From positions 1 to 64,000 of the forward strand of contig NZ_CAOJCN010000013.1 of the NCBI RefSeq assembly GCF_948329515.1: 64,000 bases of DNA. The letters are read 5' to 3'. Each line of letters starts with the position of its first letter. Position 1 is the stretch's first letter. Position numbers and translations under genes: made by a program. The DNA comes from Cohnella rhizoplanae (GTDB lineage Bacteria > Bacillota > Bacilli > Paenibacillales > Paenibacillaceae). Shown here one piece after another: positions 45,073-51,847 of this stretch. Below the pieces are notes generated by a model that was not told the origin of the DNA, did not search any database, and worked only from the letters and a program-made list of their open reading frames with translations.

Positions 45073-45101
45073 ATAATATCTTACAGGTGTAATAACGTCA
45101 A
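45073..45101 (-). promoter_or_regulatory. promoter of the ArsR-like operon
   Basis: On the minus strand TTGACG (45101-45096) and TATTAT (45078-45073) are exactly 17 bases apart. The spacer and -10 region contain TTACACC and TTACAC repeats that could be an operator. Confidence 0.65.
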
Positions 45102-45124
45102 GCGGAAATCCGCGAACAACAATA

Positions 45125-45161
45125 AACAGGACCAAGCAGCGCTTGTCTGCTTGGTCCTGTT
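45125..45161 (-). terminator. terminator of the MerF-like operon
   Basis: A perfect 15-bp inverted repeat (AACAGGACCAAGCAG / CTGCTTGGTCCTGTT) with a seven-base loop. Downstream on the minus strand TTTATTGTTGTTC follows, so it ends the operon at 45217-45623. Confidence 0.6.
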
Positions 45162-45216
45162 CGATGCGGCCGGCCCTGCGTTTCAGTTACAGCACGCCAT
45201 AATGATGCTGTTTATA

Positions 45217-45384
45217 TTAGATTGGATATCCGCGCGCAAGAAAGCTTTCAATCTCCGCCATGCCGATCCTCCTGGTTTCTAGCTCTCCCCAAATGCTTTT
45301 ATAATTGGCGCGCTGCTCCTTCGTAAACGCGGAATGGCAGCATGCAACCGGCATAGCCTCGCTTATGTCCTTATCCCCCTTCAC
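45217..45384 (-). CDS. small Cys-Cys-His protein, possibly truncated
   Basis: About 55 aa from a GTG at 45384 that overlaps the stop of the MerF-like gene (GTGA). It contains VACCHSAF and a helical RANYKSIWGELETRR stretch, then ends at GYPI. I recall longer proteins in mercury/metal clusters that begin this way and continue past the Gly-Tyr, so this may be a shortened remnant; that is uncertain. A later ATG at 45354 is an alternative start. Co-transcribed with the MerF-like gene under MerR control. Confidence 0.5.
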   Translation of the reverse strand: MKGDKDISEAMPVACCHSAFTKEQRANYKSIWGELETRRIGMAEIESFLARGYPI

Positions 45385-45623
45385 TCTGCGCATGTTTGAC
45401 AGCTGCACCCCGGTTTAAAGCATGCCGATCCGGTTGCCTTCCGCCGCCGATAAATCACGATGGCCGTTACGACAAGTCCAAGGGCCAACACCGCCACGAC
45501 CGCCGGTCTTACAAAGAAGAATGAAAGACCCATGGCTGCTGCCCCTCCTATTAAGGGTAGCGTACAACATAACGCGCACGCGCTTATGAGTCCGATCCCG
45601 GCGAGCCAATCCTTTTTTCTCAT
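45381..45623 (-). CDS. MerF-like small metal transporter
   Basis: 80 aa with two membrane segments (about 8-30 and 36-58). The first has the Cys-Cys pair before proline (ALCCTLPLIGG), as in MerF (ALCCFTP), and the cytoplasmic tail has ACFKPGCSCQTC where MerF has a second Cys pair. MerF moves Hg(II) across the membrane through such pairs. No mercuric reductase or MerP is nearby, so the cargo could be another thiophilic metal. GAGAGGGTG precedes the ATG. It diverges from a MerR gene across a classic MerR promoter. Confidence 0.8.
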   Translation of the reverse strand: MRKKDWLAGIGLISACALCCTLPLIGGAAAMGLSFFFVRPAVVAVLALGLVVTAIVIYRRRKATGSACFKPGCSCQTCAE

Positions 45624-45655
45624 TTACTTCACCCTCTCATGCAAGCTATAATTCG

Positions 45656-45686
45656 ATCATAAAACTTAAAGCCAGCTTTAAGTCAA
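45656..45686 (-). promoter_or_regulatory. MerR-type promoter/operator with 19-bp spacer
   Basis: On the minus strand TTGACT (45686-45681) and TATGAT (45661-45656) are 19 bases apart, the over-long spacing that MerR proteins correct by untwisting. A perfect dyad, ACTTAAAGC-TG-GCTTTAAGT, fills 45664-45683. It drives the MerF-like gene. Confidence 0.8.
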
Positions 45687-45700
45687 GAGGTGAAATCGGA

Positions 45701-46096
45701 TTGGCAGAGCTAAGCATCGGCGAGATGGCCGCAAAGGCCCACGTGAACGCGTCAACGCTTCGATATTATGAATCCGTTGGGCTGCTGCCTTCTCCGGCGC
45801 GGAAAAACGGTCAACGCCGCTATGAGGAAAGCCTGCTTGACCGCATCGATTTTATTAAGATCGCTCAGCAGACCGGGTTCAGCATTGAGGAAATCGCCGT
45901 ACTGTTGGAGGGATTTGCAACGGGCGACTCTCTGTCCGAGCGATGGGAGCGGATGGCGCTTCAGAAACGCTCGGAGTTAGAGGATCGAAAAAAACAAATT
46001 AACGCGATGATACAAATCCTGGATAACGGCTTAAATTGCAGCTGCCTCACTTGGACCGATTGTAAGGAGAAAATAGAAAACAACGGTTGCTGCTAG
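45701..46096 (+). CDS. MerR-family regulator with C-terminal cysteines
   Basis: 131 aa from a TTG with AGAGGTGA seven bases upstream. N-terminal MerR HTH (about 4-70, ASTLRYYESVGLLPSPAR), dimerisation helix, then a Cys-rich tail LNCSCLTWTDC plus terminal CC. The mercury-sensing MerR cysteine near residue 80 is absent, but the C-x-C...C tail is reminiscent of SoxR, ZntR and MerR sensors. The inducer could be Hg, another soft metal or a thiol/redox signal. It diverges from the MerF-like gene. Its stop codon overlaps the stop of the convergent gene. Confidence 0.88.
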   Translation: MAELSIGEMAAKAHVNASTLRYYESVGLLPSPARKNGQRRYEESLLDRIDFIKIAQQTGFSIEEIAVLLEGFATGDSLSERWERMALQKRSELEDRKKQINAMIQILDNGLNCSCLTWTDCKEKIENNGCC

Positions 46097-46692
46097 CGTC
46101 TTAGTACTTGCAGGCTGTACTCCCGTCCGAACAGCGGTTCGAGCACGCTCCACAGCGTCCCGTTCGCCGCTTCGACCTTCGCCATCGCGTCCGGACCGCC
46201 GACGTCCACCGGGTCCAGCCCGATATCGGCGGCCAGCCCGGCGACGACCGTTACCGCCGACGGGTCATCCCCGCTCACGAAAGCCGTCGCACGGCCCCCT
46301 TCATACCGGGGATTCGCGAGCACCTCCCACGGCAGCGTGTGAAACGCGCGGACGACCCGCGCGCCCGGCGCGAGGCGCCGCACCTCGGTATCCGCGGAGG
46401 CGCCGTCGTAACGGTTGGTGCAGTTGATTAGGATCCTGCCGCTCAGATCGCCCGCCTCCGCCAGCGCGTGCTCTACGTGCTCCGGGCGCACGGCCAGCAG
46501 GATCGCTTCGCCGAATGCGGCCGCCTCGCGCACCGAGCCGGATTGAGCGTTCGGCCCCGCCTCCGCCAGCAAAGCTTGCATATGCCCGCCATGGGGATCT
46601 CGCGAGCCGAACATCATTTCATGCCCATGCGCCGCCCACCTCTTGCCCAACGTACCGCCTATTCGTCCCGAACCGATCGACGCGATTTTCAT
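46093..46692 (-). CDS. NADPH-dependent F420-reductase-like (NAD-binding) protein
   Basis: 199 aa with an N-terminal Rossmann fold MKIASIGSGRIGGTLGKRWA and a layout of the small NADP oxidoreductase family that includes F420H2:NADP reductases (GSRDP after strand two). Few low-GC bacteria make F420, so another hydride acceptor is likely. The ATG overlaps the stop of the MerR gene upstream (ATGA), with GAAGGAGG ahead, so the two are coupled and the MerR protein probably controls it. The last bases CTAG are shared with the convergent MerR gene. Confidence 0.85.
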   Translation of the reverse strand: MKIASIGSGRIGGTLGKRWAAHGHEMMFGSRDPHGGHMQALLAEAGPNAQSGSVREAAAFGEAILLAVRPEHVEHALAEAGDLSGRILINCTNRYDGASADTEVRRLAPGARVVRAFHTLPWEVLANPRYEGGRATAFVSGDDPSAVTVVAGLAADIGLDPVDVGGPDAMAKVEAANGTLWSVLEPLFGREYSLQVLRR

Positions 46693-47096
46693 TTCGCCGC
46701 AGCCTCCTTCGCTAATAGATCCCGGTAAAAATCCAGCTTCTCCCTCGTCTGCCCCATCACGTCGGCCAGCGCCCGGTACTGCGCCTCCATCCGGGACAGA
46801 TGCTCCCCGAGTATCCGCGTCCGGCTCTCGATCGCCTCCCGGTCCTCGCCGCTCAGCGGAAACGCGGGATTCGCGAAGCACCGTCCCTCCTGCAGAAAAG
46901 CCTTCATCTCCTCCAGCGACAGCCCCGTCCGCTTCAGACAATGCAACGAAGACAGCCGCTTCACGTCGTCCTCGCTGTACGACCGTACGCCTGCCGGGCT
47001 CCGCTCCGGTTGCTTCGTTAAGCCGATCTTCTCGTAGTACCTAAGCGTATCGATGCTGAACCCCGTCAGCTCGGCCGCTTGCCCGATCGAGTACAT
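46689..47096 (-). CDS. MerR-family regulator (aldehyde/thiol-stress type)
   Basis: 135 aa, single MerR HTH (about 1-70: YSIGQAAELTGFSIDTLRYY) followed by a long dimerisation helix. One Cys occurs in the HTH-dimer junction (LHCLKRTG) and one at GRCFANP. The profile resembles the AdhR/NmlR-like group that responds to reactive aldehydes or thiol stress. GAGAGGAGG precedes the ATG. It reads from the 19-bp-spacer promoter at 47127-47157 and is coupled to the reductase gene. Confidence 0.88.
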   Translation of the reverse strand: MYSIGQAAELTGFSIDTLRYYEKIGLTKQPERSPAGVRSYSEDDVKRLSSLHCLKRTGLSLEEMKAFLQEGRCFANPAFPLSGEDREAIESRTRILGEHLSRMEAQYRALADVMGQTREKLDFYRDLLAKEAAAK

Positions 47097-47126
47097 CCGA
47101 ACGCCTCCTCTCGTCTCGACATTCCT

Positions 47127-47157
47127 AGTCTAGATGCTGGAGCCGGCTCCAGGTCAA
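47127..47157 (-). promoter_or_regulatory. MerR-type promoter with 16-bp palindrome
   Basis: On the minus strand TTGACC (47157-47152) and TAGACT (47132-47127) are 19 bases apart, and the perfect palindrome CTGGAGCCGGCTCCAG (47137-47152) lies in the spacer. This indicates autoregulation of the MerR/reductase operon. Confidence 0.75.
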
Positions 47158-47162
47158 CACCT

Positions 47163-47879
47163 TTAATGCGCTGCGATATCCGGCACTGCCTCTGCTGCTT
47201 GGACGAACGCACGAATGAGCGGATGCACGAAGCTCTTGAACGCGGACCGCTCCGGCTGGAACAGCGTGCCGAAGAAGAAAGGATGTCCGTCCAGCTCCAT
47301 GATTCGCGTTTCCCCCGCCTCGTCGACCCCGGCAATGCGGAAGCCCGCTTGCGAAACTTGTGCCGCGAACGCGGGATTGAGTCCGTAATTGCAGATGCCG
47401 TATTGCTCGATCGTCTCCAAGGCACCGTAAGCGGCCGCGGTTCGGGAGCCGGGCGACAACAGGAATCGATGCGTATGCTCCCGGAAAGCGCACGACAGCG
47501 GCGTGACGATCAGCATCGCGCTCTCGGGGCGAATCTCGGCGTGATCGGCCTCGGCCAAACCCATGGCGTCGCGAGCAAATTCAATGATCATATGCTGAAA
47601 TCCGCCGCATGTACCCAGTGCCGGAATCCGGTTCTCGCGAGCATAGCGAATGCCGTTCAGTGCGCCCTGCATGCTGGCGTAGGGACTTGCGGGGGCGATC
47701 CATAATGCCTGATAGCTTACGAGCTTCGACTCGTGCGCATCTGCGAGCGCGGTCGTCGGAATCCAATCGCAGTCGACCCTCAGCCCGAGCTCTTCAGCGG
47801 TCAGCCGCAGCGCCCGGGGAATGGCGATATGCGCTTTGACCTCCTCCTTGTAATCGCCGATCACTCCGATTCGAATCAT
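47163..47879 (-). CDS. class-I glutamine-amidotransferase-like protein related to CTP synthase C-terminus
   Basis: 238 aa, stand-alone GATase1-fold protein. The nucleophile elbow is PALGTCGGFQHM with Cys91. The C-terminal acidic/His dyad position reads FFFGTLFQPERSAFKS, with Gln-Pro-Glu in place of His-Pro-Glu. The overall pattern (GVIGDY at the start, YGICNYGLNP near residue 165) matches a family annotated as CTP-synthase-C-terminal-related, in which some members are said to have selenocysteine at the nucleophile. No synthetase domain is attached. GGAGGAG precedes the ATG. Function unknown; glutaminase activity is doubtful without the histidine. Confidence 0.82.
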   Translation of the reverse strand: MIRIGVIGDYKEEVKAHIAIPRALRLTAEELGLRVDCDWIPTTALADAHESKLVSYQALWIAPASPYASMQGALNGIRYARENRIPALGTCGGFQHMIIEFARDAMGLAEADHAEIRPESAMLIVTPLSCAFREHTHRFLLSPGSRTAAAYGALETIEQYGICNYGLNPAFAAQVSQAGFRIAGVDEAGETRIMELDGHPFFFGTLFQPERSAFKSFVHPLIRAFVQAAEAVPDIAAH

Positions 47880-48200
47880 CGTTATCCGCTCCTCCGCATT
47901 CGCAACCCATCACAAATAAAGGTAAATAGTACGCGATCGCCTGCAGCGCGCCAACGACGATGCATGTCGCCCCAGTGCTGCCGCTTACGCAGCCGTCTTG
48001 ATGCGCAGCTGTGAGGTTGGCCGAAGCTAAATCTGCTTTCTTATAAGGTGATCTGAAGCCGAGCAGCACAATTTGAGGTTGCAGGGTCGGTGAGCGGGGC
48101 GGCAGCGGTTGTACCAGCATATTTTGAGGTTGCAGGGTCGGTGAGCGAGCTGCGGATCATGGGAAAGTTACTTTAGGCCTCTAGCAGCAGCCCGCGCAAC
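47880..48200. other. non-coding region with a 25-bp direct repeat
   Basis: No convincing gene. The word TTTGAGGTTGCAGGGTCGGTGAGCG occurs at about 48071 and again at about 48122, 51 bases apart. The stretch leads into the 91-bp tandem array. Confidence 0.45.
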
Positions 48201-48410
48201 CGCGCTTTTCTCGCTTGCAGCACCCTTCGCCGCCGTCCGCGCCGCTCCAACAGCACTTTTCTCGCTTGCAGCAACCCGCTCTTCGCGCAGCCGCGCTTTT
48301 CTCGCTTGCAGCACCTTTCGCCGCCGTCCGCGCGGCTCCAACAGCACTTTCCTCGCTTGCAGCAACCCGCTCTTCGCGCAGCCGCGCTTTCCTCGCTTAC
48401 AGTAACTCGC
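48201..48410. repeat. 91-bp tandem repeat array
   Basis: About 2.3 copies of a 91-bp unit start at 48201, 48292 and 48383. Each holds two CTTTTCTCGCTTGCAGCA words separated by CCGCCGTCCGCG and CGCTCTTCGCGC segments. The copies are more than 90% identical by eye. The array ends at the stop of the WYL regulator gene. It is open in some frames, but no start or ribosome site supports coding. Confidence 0.7.
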
Positions 48411-49376
48411 TCAACGCGCAGCTGCATCCGCCGGCGCTTCCTTATAGATCGCGGCGATCTGCGCCGCCATGTCGCGAATCTTGGCCGCCACGGCTGCCGG
48501 CTCCAGCACCTGGACGTCTGCCCCGTAGCCGAGGATCATGCCATACATCCAGTGATTGTCCGGGTAGCTGGCCCTGACCAGCAGGGAGCCGTCCTCCCGC
48601 ACCTCTACCCGATCCGCGCTGAACGTCTCCTCCACGCGCACGCGCAGCCGCGGGCGAAACAACAGCAGCAGCTCGATCTCCGGCCCCCGCTCCTGGTTGC
48701 CCCAGCGCGCATCCAGCTCCTCCATCCGCACGCCGCGATTCGCGAACCGCTCCATATGCACGCGCAGCTCATCTACGCGCGACAGCCGGAACGTCCGGTA
48801 ATCCCCCCGCAGCCTGCAATACGCGTACAAATACCAGGCATACCCTTTCCACGCCAGGCCGATCGGCTCGACCTCCCGCGGCTCAGCCGCCCCGTCCGTA
48901 TTCGTATACGCGAACGAAACGACCGTGCGGTTTTTCGACGCCTGCCGCAGCTGCGCCAGAATCGTCCGATCCTTGATCCCGCCGCCGTGCCACAGGTTCG
49001 TATCGAAGATAAGCGTCTCGCCCGCTTCCTCCAGCTGCTTCTGCTCCGACCTGGCGACCAGCGCCTTGATCTTCGTCAGCAGCCCGTCCATCTCCTCGTC
49101 GTCCAGCGACGCGCGCACGCCCTTCAACGCGGTCAGAATCGACTGCAAGTCGTCCAGCGTGACGATCTGCCGATCGATGCGAAACTGCTCCATAATCTCG
49201 TAGCCCCCGTCGCTCCCCGTGAACGACACGATCGGGATGCCCGCGGCGTTGATCGTCTCCAGGTCGCGATAGATCGTCCGGTGCGAGACCTCGAACTTGT
49301 CGGCCAGCGTCTGGGCGTTCACCCGGCGCCGGCTTAGCAGCATCATCGTGATGCCGAGCAGCCGTTCCACCTTCAA
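48411..49376 (-). CDS. YafY-type WYL-domain transcriptional regulator
   Basis: 321 aa. N-terminal winged HTH (about 1-60, VNAQTLADKFEVSHRTIYRD), middle WYL domain (about 135-215, containing PIGLAWKGYAWYLYAYCRLR) and a WCX C-terminal domain to the end. The TTG at 49376 is chosen because AGAGGAGGT lies six bases upstream. WYL regulators bind dyads and sense nucleotide or small-molecule ligands. It diverges from the epoxide hydrolase gene, with a perfect palindrome between them that is the likely operator. Confidence 0.92.
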   Translation of the reverse strand: MKVERLLGITMMLLSRRRVNAQTLADKFEVSHRTIYRDLETINAAGIPIVSFTGSDGGYEIMEQFRIDRQIVTLDDLQSILTALKGVRASLDDEEMDGLLTKIKALVARSEQKQLEEAGETLIFDTNLWHGGGIKDRTILAQLRQASKNRTVVSFAYTNTDGAAEPREVEPIGLAWKGYAWYLYAYCRLRGDYRTFRLSRVDELRVHMERFANRGVRMEELDARWGNQERGPEIELLLLFRPRLRVRVEETFSADRVEVREDGSLLVRASYPDNHWMYGMILGYGADVQVLEPAAVAAKIRDMAAQIAAIYKEAPADAAAR

Positions 49377-49456
49377 GACGCCACCTCCTCTGATATCCAG
49401 TATTTTACTGAATTCGCGAGGAGCCGTCGAATCTTTTTCCAACAGCTGCGACGGTC

Positions 49457-49476
49457 TCTGACAGACTGCTGTCAGA
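49457..49476. promoter_or_regulatory. palindromic operator TCTGACAG-N4-CTGTCAGA
   Basis: Two perfect 8-base arms with a four-base spacer lie between the divergent WYL regulator and epoxide hydrolase genes. This is the only strong dyad in the 155-bp intergenic region. A TACAAT at 49487-49492 may be the -10 box of the hydrolase gene. Confidence 0.7.
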
Positions 49477-49531
49477 ATGGGGGCCTTACAATTAGGACAT
49501 TAGCAGCAACAAGCCAAGGGAGGGAATAAAC

Positions 49532-50770
49532 ATGAACACGAGCTTGGGCGGGAAAAGGAACGCGCAAAACGAGGTTACGGGGAGCAGAAACGGTATGGCG
49601 AGTAGCGGCGAAGCGGCGGCGAGCGCGATCCGCCCCTTCCGGATCGAGACCTCCGAGGCCGAGCTGGACGACCTGAAGCTTCGCCTCTCCATGACGCGCT
49701 GGCCCGACGAGCTGCCGGGCGCCGGCTGGGATTATGGCACCTCCCTCTCCTTCGTGAAGGGGATGGCCGAGTATTGGCGGACCTCGTTCGACTGGCGCCG
49801 CCAGGAGGCGCGCCTGAACGAGCTGCCGCAGTTCACGGCGACGGTGGACGGCGCGAACCTTCACTTCTTCCACGTCCGGTCGCCCGAGCCGAACGCCATG
49901 CCGCTCTTGCTCGTTCATGGCTGGCCCGGGTCGCCGGTCGAGTTCCTGGACCTGATCGGTCCGCTGACCGATCCAACCTCCTACGGCGGCGACGCGGCGG
50001 ACGCGTGCCACCTCGTGATCCCTTCCCTGCCGGGCTTCGGCCTGTCCGGCCCGACGACCGACAAAGGCTGGACCCACGGCCGCGCCGCCGCCGCGCTCGC
50101 AGCGCTCATGGAATCGCTCGGCTACGCGCGCTACGGCGTCCAGGGCGGCGACATGGGCGCGATCATCGCGCCCGAGATCGGCCGCATCGCGGCGCCGAAC
50201 GTCATCGGCGTCCACGTCAACGCCGCCACAGTCGGCTTTATCCCCTTCGGTCAGGTCGAAGACGAAGTTTTCGCGACGCTCACGGACGCGGAAAGGGTCC
50301 GCCTGGCGCGCCTTGGCCACTTCATGCAGGAGCGCTTCGGCTTCAACAAGATGATGTCGACGCGTCCCCAGACGCTTGCCTACGGCCTGCACGACTCTCC
50401 CGTCGGCCTGCTCGCCTGGACGTGCGAGCTGTTCTACGGCTTCGGCGACGCGCCGGACGCCATCGATCGCGATCGCTTCCTGACTAACCTCATGCTGTAT
50501 TGGCTCACCGGAACGGCCAATTCTTCTGCCCGCATATACTACGAAGGCGCGCACGACCCTGCCGCTTGGGCGCCGAAGGACCCTTCGCCGACTCCCGTGG
50601 GCGTCGCCGTCTTTCAGCGGTCCGACGTCGCGATCCGCCGCTACGCCGAATTCGGCAACCGCATCGCCCGCTGGAGCGAATTCGACCGCGGCACCCACTT
50701 CCCGGCGATCGACGCGCCGGACCTGATGATCGCGGATATCCGGGCGTTTTTCAGAGCGCTTCAACAGTAG
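49532..50770 (+). CDS. epoxide hydrolase (EHN domain plus alpha/beta hydrolase)
   Basis: 412 aa. Epoxide-hydrolase N-terminal domain (about 33-140, LKLRLSMTRWPDELPGAGWD) followed by an alpha/beta-hydrolase core with oxyanion motif HGWPGS (129-134), nucleophile Asp207 in QGGDMGA and a C-terminal catalytic His in RGTHFPAID. It would add water to an epoxide through an ester intermediate. The first 30 residues are extra and low-complexity. AAGGGAGGG precedes the ATG. It diverges from the WYL regulator and is probably repressed or activated by it. Confidence 0.92.
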   Translation: MNTSLGGKRNAQNEVTGSRNGMASSGEAAASAIRPFRIETSEAELDDLKLRLSMTRWPDELPGAGWDYGTSLSFVKGMAEYWRTSFDWRRQEARLNELPQFTATVDGANLHFFHVRSPEPNAMPLLLVHGWPGSPVEFLDLIGPLTDPTSYGGDAADACHLVIPSLPGFGLSGPTTDKGWTHGRAAAALAALMESLGYARYGVQGGDMGAIIAPEIGRIAAPNVIGVHVNAATVGFIPFGQVEDEVFATLTDAERVRLARLGHFMQERFGFNKMMSTRPQTLAYGLHDSPVGLLAWTCELFYGFGDAPDAIDRDRFLTNLMLYWLTGTANSSARIYYEGAHDPAAWAPKDPSPTPVGVAVFQRSDVAIRRYAEFGNRIARWSEFDRGTHFPAIDAPDLMIADIRAFFRALQQ

Positions 50771-50780
50771 CCAAGTTAAT

Positions 50781-51644
50781 CTATGTAAGCGACTTAAGCT
50801 TATCCGGATTGCGCAAAATATACAGGCCGCGGATGAGCCCGCCTTCGACGCGGAACAGAACCGCCGTATGAACGACGCCGTCCTCGGCGCGCAGAATGAT
50901 GCCGGGTTCCCCGTTGATGCGCTCCATGCGGACGGTCGCTTCGCCTTCGAACGCAGCGGTTTTGCGGATGACGCCCATAAGAAACTTCGCCACGCGCTCG
51001 GCGGTATGAATCGGATTAACGGCCGCCTGCACCTTGCCTCCGCCATCGGGCAGCAGCACGACGCCCGGATCGAGCATGGACAGAAGCCGGCTCATGTCCC
51101 CCTGTCTGAGGGCCGCCACGAATCCGTCTGCCCATTCCTCGGAGGCGGACGCGGCCGGGAGCGGCGTTTCGGCATCCAGCCCTATTTTCACGCGCGCACG
51201 GCTGAACAACTTTCGGCAGTTCACCTCGCTTTTATCCATAAGCCCGGCGATCTCTCCGTAGTCGAACCCTAGCGCCTCCCGCAGCACAAAAACCGCTCGC
51301 TCCGACGCCGTCAACCGCTCCAGCAGCACCAGCATGGCATAGGACAGCCGTTCGTCGCGCGCGACCGAATCCGCAGGGTCGTTATCCGCGTCGGCAAGGG
51401 GCTCGGGCAGCCACTCTCCAAAGTATTCTTCCCGCTTCTTGCGAGCCGATTTGTACAGATCCCGGCAGCGATTCGTGACCATTTTATACAGGTAGGGTCC
51501 GGGCACGGTCAATTTCTCCGGGGGCAGCTGATAGGCTTTCAAAAAAACGTCCTGCACGACATCCTCGGCATCGGCGACGGACCCGGTCAGCTGATAGGCG
51601 AGGTTGAACATCCGTCCCTTGTACTGCCTGTACAACTCCTGCAT
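50781..51644 (-). CDS. ECF41-type RNA polymerase sigma factor
   Basis: 287 aa. Sigma-2 (about 1-70) and sigma-4 (about 100-155) regions are followed by a SnoaL-like C-terminal domain (about 165-287) that replaces an anti-sigma factor in this group. All three group hallmarks are visible: WLPEP (78-82) between the sigma domains, DGGGK (200-204) and the terminal NPDKL (279-283). The ATG at 51644 has GGAGTG six bases upstream; earlier in-frame ATGs are at 51659 and 51704. ECF41 factors usually stand beside a single oxidoreductase, epimerase or AhpD-like target gene; here the divergent NmrA-like gene fits. Convergent with the epoxide hydrolase gene. Confidence 0.93.
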   Translation of the reverse strand: MQELYRQYKGRMFNLAYQLTGSVADAEDVVQDVFLKAYQLPPEKLTVPGPYLYKMVTNRCRDLYKSARKKREEYFGEWLPEPLADADNDPADSVARDERLSYAMLVLLERLTASERAVFVLREALGFDYGEIAGLMDKSEVNCRKLFSRARVKIGLDAETPLPAASASEEWADGFVAALRQGDMSRLLSMLDPGVVLLPDGGGKVQAAVNPIHTAERVAKFLMGVIRKTAAFEGEATVRMERINGEPGIILRAEDGVVHTAVLFRVEGGLIRGLYILRNPDKLKSLT

Positions 51645-51739
51645 TAGGTCACTCCTCATCCGGCTGCTTTCTTCGTTGTAAATAACATATAACTTGCCCG
51701 GCATTTAAATCAACCTTGGCCTTGGCGGCTTCCGTCCCG

Positions 51740-51766
51740 TGTCACAGAATGTCCGGTTCGGTCGTT
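51740..51766 (+). promoter_or_regulatory. ECF41-type promoter
   Basis: TGTCACA (51740-51746) is followed after 16 bases by CGTT (51763-51766), close to the published ECF41 promoter pattern (TGTCACA with a downstream CGTC). It lies about 80 bases before the NmrA-like gene and would be read by the sigma factor encoded divergently. Confidence 0.7.
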
Positions 51767-51847
51767 ATAAGGATGTCGACAAAACGACAGGCTCTATTCA
51801 AACCTAATCGCCCGGCGGGGATTCGGGCTAAACCCCAGGAGGAACGC

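Noticed and set aside
47794..48120. Small minus-strand gene in the gap before the 91-bp array
   Set aside because: No ribosome binding site or start, and the composition does not resemble a protein; it includes the 25-bp direct repeat.
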